From NCBI GenBank assembly GCA_046299415.1, contig JBKBII010000010.1:1-64000 (forward strand): a DNA stretch of 64,000 nucleotides. Direction: 5' to 3'. The notes beneath the pieces are model-generated. The model was not told the DNA's origin. It saw nothing but the letters and a program-made list of their open reading frames with translations, and ran no database searches. The stretch comes from JBKBII01 sp046299415. Its GTDB lineage: Bacteria > Pseudomonadota > Gammaproteobacteria > Ectothiorhodospirales > Ectothiorhodospiraceae. Positions 27,930 to 37,957 of the stretch are shown piece by piece (position 1 is the stretch's first letter; each line of letters starts with the position of its first letter). A program made the position numbers and the translations under genes.

Positions 27930-29195
27930 TCAAATCACACGCGCCACGATCGCCATGCCCGGCACCCGGGAGCGTCCCTGTCGAACAAAAGTCGGAGGCA
28001 CAAGCTCCAGCGGCACCGCTTGCCCGCGAAGCCGCACCCACAACGTTTTGGTCTCCGGCCCAACAGACGCTTGCTCTAGCCTCGCCAGTCCGATCGAGCA
28101 CCGCAGGCTGGGGGAGAAACTGCCCGATGTCAGATGCCCAATCGTCTTCGACTCATCACCAGCCGCTGCATCCACGATGCCTGGAAAGACATCCATACCA
28201 GCACGCAACACGCCGCGGCCACGATAGACGACGCCCCTCACCATCGTCGCCAGCGCCGCACCTTTGCGAGTCTCCAGCCCCTCACGCCCGATGAACCGGC
28301 GCTCCGGATCGTGTAGCGACACCACCCATCCAAGACCAACCGAGAAGGGATCGGTTGTCTCATCCATGTCTTGGCCATAAAGCCACATGCCGGCTTCGAG
28401 GCGAAGCGTGTCACGTGCACCCAACCCAATCGGTTTCACGCCCACGTCCAGCAAAGCTTCCCATGCAGCTCTCGCATCATTTTGGGACAGCGCCCACTCG
28501 AACCCGTCTTCTCCGGTATACCCCGTGCGCGCGACCATCGCGCCCAACATCGAACGGGTTTTCGAGCCTGTGGGCCGACGCTCGGCAATGGCCTGAAACG
28601 GCTTGCACCGAGCGATGCTTTTCAGACCTGGCGGCAAAACCGACGACGCGCGAACCAACGCCGCCGGTCCCTGAACCGCCAACAGCGCGAGGTCATCGCG
28701 CCATTCGAGCTCGCAATCAAAACCCACAACACACGACAAAAGGGTCTCGAAATCACGCTCAGCCGTGGCCGCATTGACCACCAGTCGGTATTGATCAGAG
28801 GAAAAGCGATAGACGATCAGATCGTCCAGGATGCCGCCATCCTCGGCCAACAACAGACTGTACTGCGCGCTACCCACGATATTCGAAGAAGCCCCCGCAT
28901 CGCCGCCCACGGCCGGGTCACCAGACCCTAGCTTCGCCACATCGTTGGCTAGCGCTGTTCTCAAGAAATCACGGGCTTGAGCGCCGAATACATCGATCAC
29001 GCGCATATGCGACACGTCGAAAACGCCGGCATCCGAACGGACCGAATGGTGTTCCTCGATCTGCGACGCATACGCCAGCGGCATCGCCCAGCCCGCAAAA
29101 GACACCATCCGAGCGCCGAGTGCGACATGACGCTCAAACAACGGCGTCTTCCTCAATGCCTCACCGCTCGACTGATCCGGGCCCTTGTCACTCAT
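27930..29195 (-). CDS. gcvT: Glycine cleavage system T protein (aminomethyltransferase)
   Basis: Transfers the methylene group from aminomethyl-lipoyl-GcvH to tetrahydrofolate, releasing ammonia. Recognised by RKTPLFERHVALGARMVSFAGWAMPL, FDVSHM, LLAVQGPAA, ARTGYTGEDGFEW and LGARDTLRLEAGMWLYG. From ATG 29195 (GGAGG at 6 nt) the length is 421 aa, longer than the usual 365. There are Gly/Ala/Ser-rich inserts near residue 95 and in the C-terminal barrel. It is the first gene of the cluster. I looked upstream for a glycine riboswitch and saw no matching conserved core. Confidence 0.95.
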   Translation of the reverse strand: MSDKGPDQSSGEALRKTPLFERHVALGARMVSFAGWAMPLAYASQIEEHHSVRSDAGVFDVSHMRVIDVFGAQARDFLRTALANDVAKLGSGDPAVGGDAGASSNIVGSAQYSLLLAEDGGILDDLIVYRFSSDQYRLVVNAATAERDFETLLSCVVGFDCELEWRDDLALLAVQGPAALVRASSVLPPGLKSIARCKPFQAIAERRPTGSKTRSMLGAMVARTGYTGEDGFEWALSQNDARAAWEALLDVGVKPIGLGARDTLRLEAGMWLYGQDMDETTDPFSVGLGWVVSLHDPERRFIGREGLETRKGAALATMVRGVVYRGRGVLRAGMDVFPGIVDAAAGDESKTIGHLTSGSFSPSLRCSIGLARLEQASVGPETKTLWVRLRGQAVPLELVPPTFVRQGRSRVPGMAIVARVI

Positions 29196-29459
29196 CACCG
29201 CCTCCGTCGATCACCCCGATCCAGTCGTTCTAGAGTGTGCTGATCACGACGAATATGTCGATCGTGAATGACTCAGTCGCGGCCCATTCCATCGTGGCCG
29301 TACCCGCTCCCAAGCCCCTTTTCCATCCGCAACGTTGCCGCCATCGACTCAACCGACGAAGCTAAACACCACAGACTGGCACGTCCGCCTGCCCCTCGAT
29401 CGCAGAAGTCGACGCGCCAAAACCACGCCTTGACGGCATGAGCATGACACGGAATGCCG

Positions 29460-30809
29460 TCACAATCCCGATAGACGACCACTCGCCGCTACACGAAAGA
29501 ATCCGCGCATCGCCGAAGAACTCGCAACGCAGGCAACAGCCTCCCCGCGCAACACCCTTACTGCCCGCGAGCGCGACGAAAACAACTGCTTGAAGCTCTC
29601 CATCGTCACAGCGGTCAGCGCATTTTCAAGCCTGCGCTGCGCTTCGTAACGAATCAGCGTCTGCTGCGCCGACTGCGTTTCGGAACAAGCCAACAGCAGG
29701 CACTGGGTCAACGCGCCCGCGTCGGCAAGACCGAGATTCAAGCCCTGACCGGCGAGCGGATGGATCGTATGCGCCGCATCGCCCGCAAGCAGCACGCCAC
29801 CGCGACCGAACACCCAACCATAACGCTGTGCGTGTCGACGTACGATCGGCCACGCGCGGGGCGTCGTCAGAGTTCGCAGGGACCCCAGCACACCGCCTGA
29901 AGCACTCGTCAGCGCCGCATCAAACGCCTGCCGAGTCTGGGCCAGCGCCATATCAGCGGCATCCCGCGGACGCGACCACACGATCGACACACGACCGCAA
30001 TACAACGGGAGCAGCGCCAGAATGTCATCACCGTCAAAGCGTTGGTACGCGGTCTCGGTGTGACACCACTCCGGCGACACCGTCGTCACCACACCAACGG
30101 TCCCGTCATCCAATGTTCGCACCGGAATGCCCAAGCATTGGCGCAGCCCCGAGCGGGCACCATCCGCGCCGACGATCCAACGAGCACACCACACCTCAGA
30201 CTTTTTGGCACGACCGTGCGCACCGAAAGCTTCGTCCGGGGAATCTTCAGCCTGTCCACTCGCCATTTCAAGCGCAACGCGCGGACCCTCGCGGCGTGGA
30301 TCAAAATGTCGCCATCGATAACCAAATCGTCCAACGACGCCCAAAGTCTGAGCGACTTCCCACAATGCCATCTCGAGCGCCGAATGCTCGACGGTGAACG
30401 CCAAAGGCGATGCCGGCTCAGACTCAAAGCGGATCTCGGCGCGCGAACGGGCGTCCCAGACCTGCATCGCACCAACGCGACCGACCCGCTTGATCCCACC
30501 CGGCAATCGCGGTGACCCGCCGACGTCGCTACTTTCACCCGCCCCGCGACGGGCGGCCGTATCGTAAGCATCTAGATCGACCGGATCCGCCGGCATCAAG
30601 CCCAACTCAGCAAGAAAGCGCGACGAGACATCATTCAGGGTCGAGACGCGCGCCGGTATCTGCGCCACATCAAAGTGCGGCACTGCTCGATCGCTCACAA
30701 GCGTGACCACGAGACCCGCGCGCGCCAAAGCCACCGCCGACGCCAGCCCGACGACGCCAGCCCCCACGACGAGCACATCACATCGATGCTCGGTGCCGTT
30801 CACCCTCAT
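29460..30809 (-). CDS. UbiH/UbiI-family FAD-dependent hydroxylase (VisC-like)
   Basis: Flavoprotein monooxygenase of the ubiquinone-synthesis type, 449 aa. The FAD-binding GAGVVG lies at residues 16-21, and the second FAD motif reads LAGDAAHTIHPLAGQGLNLGL. The position directly downstream of ubiH, ATGA-coupled and with a GAGGAGG site, matches ubiI/visC of E. coli, which hydroxylates C5 of the ring. Two polar inserts (near residues 85-110 and in the middle near 195-215) make it longer than the usual 400. Which ring position it attacks cannot be read from sequence. Confidence 0.88.
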   Translation of the reverse strand: MRVNGTEHRCDVLVVGAGVVGLASAVALARAGLVVTLVSDRAVPHFDVAQIPARVSTLNDVSSRFLAELGLMPADPVDLDAYDTAARRGAGESSDVGGSPRLPGGIKRVGRVGAMQVWDARSRAEIRFESEPASPLAFTVEHSALEMALWEVAQTLGVVGRFGYRWRHFDPRREGPRVALEMASGQAEDSPDEAFGAHGRAKKSEVWCARWIVGADGARSGLRQCLGIPVRTLDDGTVGVVTTVSPEWCHTETAYQRFDGDDILALLPLYCGRVSIVWSRPRDAADMALAQTRQAFDAALTSASGGVLGSLRTLTTPRAWPIVRRHAQRYGWVFGRGGVLLAGDAAHTIHPLAGQGLNLGLADAGALTQCLLLACSETQSAQQTLIRYEAQRRLENALTAVTMESFKQLFSSRSRAVRVLRGEAVACVASSSAMRGFFRVAASGRLSGL

Positions 30810-32635
30810 GCCCCCTCCTCGCTCATCACAGGAGAGGGCCCAGCTGCAAGAACGGCGCGGCCGATCTCGACCGCCGAATCCTCAAAGCGCGCTTCATCGA
30901 CCCGTCGCGAGCCCGACCGAGCCGGATCAGCCGACGCCCAACCCACCACTTGCGTCGGACTGAGCCATGGATGCCGTCGCACCGGCCCACCCGCAAATCG
31001 CAAGGCCACCTCGCCGAGCACCGTCGGACGCCTCGTGGTCACTGCCCGGTGCCTACTGCGGTCGTCGTTGGCCTCCACGTCGATAGACGCGCCGACGCTC
31101 CCGCCATCCTGCAGCCGCGCGCTTTGGATCGCGTCAAAAAGACTCAGTCCCAAGCCCCCAAACAGTCGGACAGCCCGTGTCACCGGCGACACGCTCCGCA
31201 GTTTCATCACACCCTCATCTGGGAAGGTTGCAGTCCGATGGTGACCACTCGAACCACGCGCCTCGTGCCAGATCGCGGGCGCCATCAAAGCCGAGCCCAG
31301 AAAATCCGTCATCTGAACCGTTTTTTTGATGTCGGGCTGGCGCCGCCTTGCCCAGTCGGTGAGGGACGCTACATCGTGCAACCAAGCACGCGGCGAAGGA
31401 GCATCACGCAAACAATGGTCAAAATCGTCCAAATCACGCAGTGTCAGATTGAGTCCCTGCCCCGCTACTGGATGCAACGCATGCCAAGCATTACCGGCAA
31501 GCAAAACGCCACGAGCAAAACCGCGCCGAGCGACGCAGCGACGCAGCGGAAAGGTCGCGATTGGCCCCGTCGACCGAAGATCGCCGAGACGAACGCCGAA
31601 CGCTGCGGTCAGCGCCTGTGAAAATTCCTCGGGCGATAGAGACAATGCCGTCGCCGCTCGTGGTTCGAGCGACCACACCACATTCATTCGATATTCGCCC
31701 GCCGGCAACAGCGCCAACGGCCCAGAATCCGTGAAACGTTCGTACGCCTGCCCGCTATGCGCACGCGACGTCGCCACATCCGTCACCAAAGCCGAAACGC
31801 CAAAATCCTGCACATCCGCTTCGATGCCAACCCGTTGACGCCAGCGGGAAGCCGCACCGTCAGCCGCAATGACCAGTTTGGTCTCAATGAATTGCCGCGG
31901 CTCCTCGGCCGTTTTACCGCTATCAGCAGCCACCTCCAGCCGCAAACGTCCATCATCGAGCCACGTGCATCGAGCCGCGTCGAACGGCGGATAACACTGC
32001 AATCGACCGGTCCCCGCCTCATCCTGTACCCATCGCTCAATCGCTCGATCGAGCGCAGACTCCAACGCCACGAGCGAAACGACGAGACCCAACGACTCCT
32101 GATCGAACGAACCGACCACCTTTGGATCCAGTCTTGAGGGTGACGACGAATCAACCTGGAGCGCATTTAGCAGTGAACCGCCCAGCATCGATTCACTGCG
32201 ACGGTCGGCCCACTCCCCCCCCACGTTCGTCGGCCGGGGGTGGGCCAAACAGACTCGACCCATAGCGCCTTGCCGCGAAACCTCGATTGATCGAATTCCA
32301 CATGAACGCGGCGAGGCACCGGTCTCTGTCGCCACATCGAGCCCCAGTCGCTCGAAAAACTCGATTGAACGCGCCGAAAGTGCGACTCGCCGCGAATCAC
32401 TGGAATGACTCGACGCAACCGGCGTAGTCGAGGCATCAACACCCGCTGCCCGATCGCGGTCGGCATCGTCTACTCGCGATGCCTCTCCATCCGAAACTCC
32501 ATCACGCGACGGTGCAGCAACAAACGATGGATCGCTCCAAGCCACCTGCAAACCGGCTGCCAACAACCGCCAAACATACAGACGCGCAACGACGCCGCCG
32601 CCAACAACAACAACGTCGTAGGTCGGTCTGGACAT
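30806..32635 (-). CDS. ubiH: UbiH-type FAD-dependent hydroxylase with large polar insert
   Basis: Likely the 2-octaprenyl-6-methoxyphenol hydroxylase of ubiquinone synthesis, placed between pepP and the UbiI-like gene as in E. coli. Start ATG 32635 has CGGAG close by, giving 609 aa against about 400 normally; the frame is open further upstream but looks non-coding. The dinucleotide motif reads G12-x-G14-x-x-A17, so the third glycine is replaced. The second FAD motif is LAGNAWHALHPVAGQGLNL, with Asn where the family usually has Asp. A Ser/Asp/Arg-rich insert covers about residues 35-80, more inserts follow, and a polar tail of about 60 aa ends the protein. It may be diverged in activity. Confidence 0.8.
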   Translation of the reverse strand: MSRPTYDVVVVGGGVVARLYVWRLLAAGLQVAWSDPSFVAAPSRDGVSDGEASRVDDADRDRAAGVDASTTPVASSHSSDSRRVALSARSIEFFERLGLDVATETGASPRSCGIRSIEVSRQGAMGRVCLAHPRPTNVGGEWADRRSESMLGGSLLNALQVDSSSPSRLDPKVVGSFDQESLGLVVSLVALESALDRAIERWVQDEAGTGRLQCYPPFDAARCTWLDDGRLRLEVAADSGKTAEEPRQFIETKLVIAADGAASRWRQRVGIEADVQDFGVSALVTDVATSRAHSGQAYERFTDSGPLALLPAGEYRMNVVWSLEPRAATALSLSPEEFSQALTAAFGVRLGDLRSTGPIATFPLRRCVARRGFARGVLLAGNAWHALHPVAGQGLNLTLRDLDDFDHCLRDAPSPRAWLHDVASLTDWARRRQPDIKKTVQMTDFLGSALMAPAIWHEARGSSGHHRTATFPDEGVMKLRSVSPVTRAVRLFGGLGLSLFDAIQSARLQDGGSVGASIDVEANDDRSRHRAVTTRRPTVLGEVALRFAGGPVRRHPWLSPTQVVGWASADPARSGSRRVDEARFEDSAVEIGRAVLAAGPSPVMSEEGA

Positions 32636-33250
32636 GGTCTCCGAGTCTGCATGAAACGGCCGGGATGCCCGATCGAGCGCAGTCGCAGGCGTCAATCCAG
32701 GCGCCGGTCCGCAAGCAGCCGATCCCTCACCCGATTCCCGCATCGAGACACACGCTAAGCGCTCGATGTTTGCCTGCAACTTCTCGGTCATGACGCAGCC
32801 ATCCCCCTTATCGCGACGCGTCTCAGCACTCGCAAACGCCACGCTCACACCTCGCAAACGCTGCGCTCAGACAACGACTCATCCCATCGAATCGATCGCG
32901 GTGCCGACATCAACCCGCACCAACTCTACCCGCCGGGTTTCGTTCCGCGGGCCTGACGCCGCAAAGACGCCTGCCCAAAGAACCGCTGCAGCCACGTCGA
33001 CACCGGTCGCGGCGGCGGCGCGGTGCGGGCATCGCCTCGATCACGCCCCACCTTCCCTCGCCGTATTCACCGAGTCGCGCTCCGGAACCGCCAACCGGAT
33101 AATCCGCATCCGACGCGCGACCACTCATGGCCGACTCGGTATGAAGAACGTGCTCAACCCGCGCGCCGAACGCTAACCGAGTGCTGGCAACTATCCGCGA
33201 ACAAGTGTCAACCCGCGCGCGACAGGCTTGAGGATCGCAAAGATTTCCGC
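32636..33250. other. Spacer between pepP and ubiH
   Basis: In most relatives these two genes touch. Here about 615 bp intervene. The only notable frame on the minus strand starts with a TTG overlapping the pepP stop, is arginine/glycine-rich and resembles no family. Treated as non-coding. Confidence 0.4.
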
Positions 33251-34636
33251 TCAATCTTCTCCTGCCATCAAAGCCTCGATCTCAGCCGGTGCCTTGGGGC
33301 AATCGGTTGTCAATACTTCACGGCCCTCACGGGTCACCAGGACATCGTCCTCGATCCGAACTCCGATACCCCGAAGCGCCTCGGGCAGGCCAGTCAAATG
33401 CGGCCCAAAGTACAGACCAGGCTCGACGGTCAGCACCATGCCCGGCTCCAGCTCACGCCACACGCCGTCGATCCGATAATCGCCCACGTCGTGGACATCA
33501 AGACCCAGCCAATGGCCCGTTCGATGCATGTAATACGGCTTGTACGCCTCGTCCTCGAAAAGCGCATCGACATCGCCCTGCAAAACGCCCAAGGTGACCA
33601 GCCCCTCCGTCAAAACCCGGACAGCCGTCTCATGCGGATCGTTCCAGTGCTTTGCGGGCGCGACCGCCTCGATCGCCGCGAGTTGAGCGGCGAGCACGAT
33701 CTCGCAAACATCGCGCTGGGCGGGCGAAAAACGGCCAGAAACCGGAAAGCTTCGCGTAATGTCAGCAGCGTAGCCCAGCCACTCGCCACCCGCATCGATC
33801 AACAGTAAATCGCCGTCCCGCAATACCGCGTCGTTTTCGGTGTAATGCAGAATGCACGCATTCTCGCCGCCACCGACGATCGGCGGATACGCCGGAACCA
33901 GCCCATGTTCACGAAAGGTCTGCCAAAACACGGCTTCAACGGCCGACTCCAACAACCCCGGTCGCACGCCCTGCATTGCGCGACGATGCGCCAAGCCCGA
34001 TACGCGCGCTGCAAACCGCATCGCATCGACTTCTTCTTTGCTCTTGAACAGCCGCATTTCGTGCAGGACACGAGACAGCGACGTGTAAACCTCTGGTGCT
34101 TTAGGCCCATCGCGACGGCGCGCTGCGAGCGCACGGATCCAGCCGAACAAACGCTGGTCTACCGCGTTACGCTCGCCCCACGGCGCACACACCACACGAC
34201 GCCCGGCGAGAAGATCGGGCATCTGGTCATCAATACGATCCAGCGACTGAGCCGCATCAAAGCCCAGCCGCTCGACCACACCCTCCGGTCCGAGACGTCG
34301 CCCGTCCCAAATCTCACGCTCCGGATCTCGAGCACGGCAGAACAACCAGTGCTCGCCGGTGTCGTGACCGGGCACGAGAACCAGCCACGCATCCGGCTCG
34401 TAAAAACCGGTCAGATAGGCGAAATCACTATCCTGGCGAAAAGGATGATGAACATCGCGGTTGCGCACCGTCTCGGTTGCAGCAGGGACGATCACCGCGA
34501 CATCTGGGTCAAGCCAGTCAAGCAAGTCGCTTCGCCGCTTGCGGAAGACCGTCGGCGACAAAGAGGGTCCGCGAGCCGGAATCCCCGCAGTCATCTTCTT
34601 CATGTTCGTCGTCGCCTTGTTCGTCGTCTGAGTCAT
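33251..34636 (-). CDS. pepP: Xaa-Pro aminopeptidase P (M24B)
   Basis: Cytosolic dimetal peptidase that removes N-terminal residues preceding proline. The pita-bread domain shows all five metal ligands: Asp in LLIDAGGEWLGYAADITRSF (two Asp), His in HRTGHWLGLDVHDVG, Glu in VLTVEPGLYF, and Glu in GVRIEDDVLVT. The N-terminal creatinase-like domain includes HPFRQDSDFAYLTGF. From ATG 34636 the product is 461 aa. The start is not firmly fixed; ATGs follow at 34603 and 34594. It lies between ygfB and ubiH as in enterobacteria. Confidence 0.95.
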   Translation of the reverse strand: MTQTTNKATTNMKKMTAGIPARGPSLSPTVFRKRRSDLLDWLDPDVAVIVPAATETVRNRDVHHPFRQDSDFAYLTGFYEPDAWLVLVPGHDTGEHWLFCRARDPEREIWDGRRLGPEGVVERLGFDAAQSLDRIDDQMPDLLAGRRVVCAPWGERNAVDQRLFGWIRALAARRRDGPKAPEVYTSLSRVLHEMRLFKSKEEVDAMRFAARVSGLAHRRAMQGVRPGLLESAVEAVFWQTFREHGLVPAYPPIVGGGENACILHYTENDAVLRDGDLLLIDAGGEWLGYAADITRSFPVSGRFSPAQRDVCEIVLAAQLAAIEAVAPAKHWNDPHETAVRVLTEGLVTLGVLQGDVDALFEDEAYKPYYMHRTGHWLGLDVHDVGDYRIDGVWRELEPGMVLTVEPGLYFGPHLTGLPEALRGIGVRIEDDVLVTREGREVLTTDCPKAPAEIEALMAGED

Positions 34637-34704
34637 TGCACCACGCTCAATCTCGTCACGCTCCACAGCCCGCGCCAATCACACAAGGCGCAGCCCCAGA
34701 ATGC

Positions 34705-35559
34705 TCACTTCGCAAGCGGCGCCGCATCGTGGTAGGCACCGAAATCGTTCTCGGCCTGTAAGAGCTCAAACAAGTACACGCTCGCGACTCGAACAAACTC
34801 GTACAGCTCTTCAAAATCGCCGGCAGAATCCTCGAACTCGACGCCCAAGCGCTCTGCGCCAGACTGTGAACACAAATCAGTCCAAGTGTCGCGATCGAGT
34901 CGAGCGATCGACGCAAAATCCCGCAGAATTTCATCAATCGCAGGATTCTGGCGCTGCGCAAGCCCCGGTGTTTCGCCAAGACCGGCGAGCAAGCCCTCGA
35001 CCCAATCAGCCAGCGCAACAACCCGGTCTGCAAGCGCACTCATCGTGGTCGAAGCCTCGATATCAGACGACTCGACACCCTCCGCGCCCGGGTCACCAAT
35101 GTGCCCATCCGGCTCCACTGTCGGATGGTGCTCGTGCGGAACGCCGAGCTCAGGTCGAAAGCGAATCTCCGGATCATGCAAGGCCCGCAATACCATGAGT
35201 CGCAGCCCCTCAATGCCGGACGCGATCGTTTCATCGACAGACTGCCCACCCAACGGCGACGTCTGACCAAAACGCAAAGCGAGGCGACGGGCATCCAGAC
35301 CTGGATCACCGATCAAGGCACCGCAAGCCAAACCATGCACGCCGGCCGGCGTGAGCGCCCATCCGGCCAAGCGGGTCAAGTGGGCCACATCCAAATCGAC
35401 CCCGACCGCAGTGCCAGAATTGTGGCCGTCCAACGAATCGACTCCGGCCGCTTCCTGCGACGAAGCCCTTGCAAGCCCGGCGTCGCGCGCACCGGCATCC
35501 GGCTTCTCGTCGCCCGAACCACTCGTATCAGAAAAAAGATCGTTGATCTGCAAGGGCAT
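34705..35559 (-). CDS. UPF0149/YgfB-family protein
   Basis: All-helical family of unknown biochemical role (YgfB; in Pseudomonas it is connected to AmpDh3 regulation). The core is recognisable from AGWALTPAGVHGLACGAL and from RVVALADWVEGLLAGLG through DFASIARLD to ELYEFVRVASVYLFELL. At 284 aa it is about 100 aa longer than usual: a polar N-terminal segment of about 50 aa, and an acidic His/Glu/Asp-rich insert around residues 140-175. It lies directly upstream of pepP (68 bp). Confidence 0.88.
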   Translation of the reverse strand: MPLQINDLFSDTSGSGDEKPDAGARDAGLARASSQEAAGVDSLDGHNSGTAVGVDLDVAHLTRLAGWALTPAGVHGLACGALIGDPGLDARRLALRFGQTSPLGGQSVDETIASGIEGLRLMVLRALHDPEIRFRPELGVPHEHHPTVEPDGHIGDPGAEGVESSDIEASTTMSALADRVVALADWVEGLLAGLGETPGLAQRQNPAIDEILRDFASIARLDRDTWTDLCSQSGAERLGVEFEDSAGDFEELYEFVRVASVYLFELLQAENDFGAYHDAAPLAK

Positions 35560-35927
35560 GATTGCGCGGTCCCAGACGAATGCTCAATTCAAAAGTCGCC
35601 AGAGCGACCACAGGACGAGTCGAATCGCTCGAAATACTCATCGATGATGCGTGAGCGTCAGAGTATCGAACACCCGCATTCCGACCAAAAGCCGAGGCCA
35701 ATGCCCCCCAAAACCTCACCGCGAACAGAACCTCGTCTTGGGGGCACGTCGAATGCACGGCGAAATTGGAGTCGCTCAGGGTTCAAAGCCCAATCGCGCA
35801 CTCGCGGCAGTGCCGGGTCCAAGCGTGTGCCGAGCGAGGGGCCGAGGCCCGAACCATGATGCAGACCAAAGCTCGCGCGCCAACAATCTGACCAGTGCAG
35901 GCCCGCACCGAGCGGTCAGGGTGCGCG
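35560..35927. other. Spacer upstream of ygfB
   Basis: About 370 bp without a supported gene, probably including the ygfB-pepP-ubiH promoter. No clear motif seen. Confidence 0.35.
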
Positions 35928-36212
35928 TCAAAACCCCTGCAAACGGGCTTCGTATGGAAACAACAATAGGCGGTAGAGCGAGTCTCCAAATTGCACGTGG
36001 GTGAATTGCGGTTCGCCGAGCTTCAGTGCATTCGACCCGACCGCCGAAATCAATTTCAGACCGAATTGATCCTCGGCGATCAAATGGGCAAGAAAACTTT
36101 CGAGTTCCTCCCGAGCAATGGTGCCGGTGTCATCGACGACGCGACACGGCTTCCCGCTTCGCGTGACACCCTCAACGATCTGCGCACCGGGCGCAACAGG
36201 TGGGACTGGCAT
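35928..36212 (-). CDS. Small conserved-looking unknown protein (94 aa)
   Basis: Not a family I recognise. The start is ATG 36212 with a strong AGAGGAGAG ribosome binding site about 6 nt upstream, which is better evidence than most neighbours have. The product has a proline-rich start, then a soluble mixed alpha/beta pattern (GKPCRVVDDTGTIAREELE, LIAEDQFGLKLISAVGSNAL), and ends in an aromatic stretch FGDSLYRLLLFPYEARLQGF. One cysteine, no TM segment. It lies upstream of the ygfB group on the same strand and divergent from the zapB-like gene. Confidence 0.65.
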   Translation of the reverse strand: MPVPPVAPGAQIVEGVTRSGKPCRVVDDTGTIAREELESFLAHLIAEDQFGLKLISAVGSNALKLGEPQFTHVQFGDSLYRLLLFPYEARLQGF

Positions 36213-37060
36213 CAAGCTCTCCTCTGATCGCTTTACAACGAGCGATCGACCGTTCAGTCATACGAACCGTTCCGCGCAACCCGCCTTCGGCGAAAATTTA
36301 GGCGTTCGCGACACGGCTCGACCGCCCCGCACTCAATCAACACTCCCGGTCGACAAAGACACCGCAAAACAACGCTCGCCAAGCTTGACCGCCAGACCCG
36401 ATCCGGCGTCCGCTCAAGCCTCCGGAGGGACTCCGTTCAGACTAGAGTGTATAACTTGAATGCTACACTTCGGGGCAAAACGACAAACCGATTCGTGGTT
36501 CCGATGACGATCCAAACGTTCGAAAAGCAATTCGATGCCAGATCGCCCCGGACACCCTTCAGGCGCCTCGATAGCCCAAGCGTGCAGCCGAAGCCGCCAC
36601 GACACCAACGCCCCACCGAGAAACAGCTTCCCATGACAGCATCGCTGCGATCTGATTGATATCGGATAGAGCGCCAACAGCCCAACTGTCGCACAACTAT
36701 TCGGCACAAGCGGCTGAACTCTCACGCACCGCGTTCACTGTCGATCCACCGCCAACAGGTTCCAACCACATCGTTCGCCGTTGAGCTGGACCTGAATGAC
36801 AAAGCACCAGCAACGCAAAACACGATCGCCGACATGTCAACAATCGTTGGAAAAAGAACAAAAAAACCTCAAGCGGGATGCCGCGCGAGTCGCTCGGAGC
36901 GCAGCAACCGAAACACAAAACGTCGTGAGCGACGGTTGCGCAACCAAGTACCGCGTTCGCACACCCACATGGTCAACGCTTCTCAAACTCCGCCGCAGAC
37001 CAACGGAACCCGGCACGACCCGCAACGCACACCAACTCTACGCGATGCAAGAGGACATTC
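36213..37060. other. Divergent intergenic region upstream of the zapB-like/zapA genes
   Basis: About 850 bp without a supported gene. It contains AGTGTA (36446-36451) and TACACT (36464-36469), an inverted pair with 12 bp between, with a TATAAC hexamer in between. This could be a promoter/operator for either side. The part nearer the zapB-like gene shows no other motif. Confidence 0.4.
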
Positions 37061-37312
37061 ATGACGCTGTTCGCCGAAACAGATGACCGCAAACTTAGCG
37101 AGCGCGCCCAACGCGTCGCGGAACGCCTCGAAACGGCCATTGCTCGCTGCACAGAACGCAATCAGCGTCTGCAGACCGAAAGTCTGGCGCTCGACGAGCA
37201 GATGCATCATTTGAGGGTCGAGCGGGCGCAACTCCGTGAAAAAACCGACGAAGCCCGTCATCGGGTTGAAAGCATGATCGCGCGGCTGCGTAACATGGGG
37301 GCGGCGACATGA
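37061..37312 (+). CDS. ZapB-like/TIGR02449 coiled-coil protein
   Basis: Short protein of 83 aa that is almost entirely a charged coiled coil (LSERAQRVAERLETAIARC, LALDEQMHHLRVERAQLREK). Such a gene directly before zapA is standard in gammaproteobacteria and is described as a ZapB-like or TIGR02449 protein. A role next to ZapA at the Z-ring is inferred from the neighbourhood. GAGG lies 6 nt before the ATG. Its TGA overlaps the zapA ATG (ATGA), so translation is coupled. Confidence 0.82.
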   Translation: MTLFAETDDRKLSERAQRVAERLETAIARCTERNQRLQTESLALDEQMHHLRVERAQLREKTDEARHRVESMIARLRNMGAAT

Positions 37313-37611
37313 GCGAAATGGTTCCAGTCAAGGTCAACGTTCTCGGCAAAGAGCTTCAAGTCGGCTGCAAGCCCGCCGAAAGAGCGGCCCTCTTTGAAGC
37401 GGCCGGCCTCGTCGATACGCAAATGCGGGAGGTTCGCGACGCCGGTCGTGTCGTCGGCGTGGACCGCATCGCCATCTTGGTCGCCCTCAACCTCGCCAAC
37501 GAGCTTCTCGCCCTGCGCGCCGAGCGTGTTGAACTCGAACGCAGCATCGAACACCTCGAAGCGCTCGCCGATAAGGTCGAGTCCCTCACCGCCGCACAGG
37601 CAAAATCCTAG
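37309..37611 (+). CDS. zapA: Cell division protein ZapA
   Basis: ZapA binds FtsZ and bundles protofilaments at the division site. The 100 aa product has the N-terminal globular part (VKVNVLGKELQVGC, AAGLVDTQMREVR), DRIAILVALNLANELL, and the C-terminal coiled coil (LERSIEHLEALADKVESL). It is coupled to the upstream coiled-coil gene and followed by 6S RNA and fthC, the classical order. Confidence 0.95.
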   Translation: MSEMVPVKVNVLGKELQVGCKPAERAALFEAAGLVDTQMREVRDAGRVVGVDRIAILVALNLANELLALRAERVELERSIEHLEALADKVESLTAAQAKS

Positions 37612-37957
37612 CCCTGCCGGATAGGCCTGTAGTCAGGTCATGGACTGGTCACAGCCCTGCGTGCCTGCCTTGGCCCTCGCAAGCGTCAATGAGACGTGGT
37701 ACGGCATTAAGCGGATGGCATCAGGCGGCCAGCTCGGGGGCGCCGCGTCCACGCTCCACCCGCAACGGACGCCCCACTCGAGCTCAAGTCGCTGTCTGCA
37801 TCGACTCTGGGAAAAAAACTTTCGTCCTGCGGCACTCAATCGTCGGACTAACTCTGACCGCGTGCCTCGATGCTTGGCAGCGGCGCTCGATGTCTGCGCG
37901 TTACGCAGCACCCCGTCTCGGCCCGTTCAGCGTTTCCCCGGTTGTGGCACCCGGGAC
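37612..37957. other. Spacer between zapA and the 6S RNA promoter
   Basis: About 345 bp. Frames here are overlapping and unlike any protein. No strong terminator for zapA is apparent. Confidence 0.35.

Noticed and set aside
29196..29459. Glycine riboswitch upstream of gcvT
   Set aside because: The conserved aptamer core was not found in either orientation.
32910..33254. TTG-initiated frame overlapping the pepP stop by 4 nt
   Set aside because: Rare start, Arg/Gly-rich random-looking product; overlap of this kind is expected by chance.
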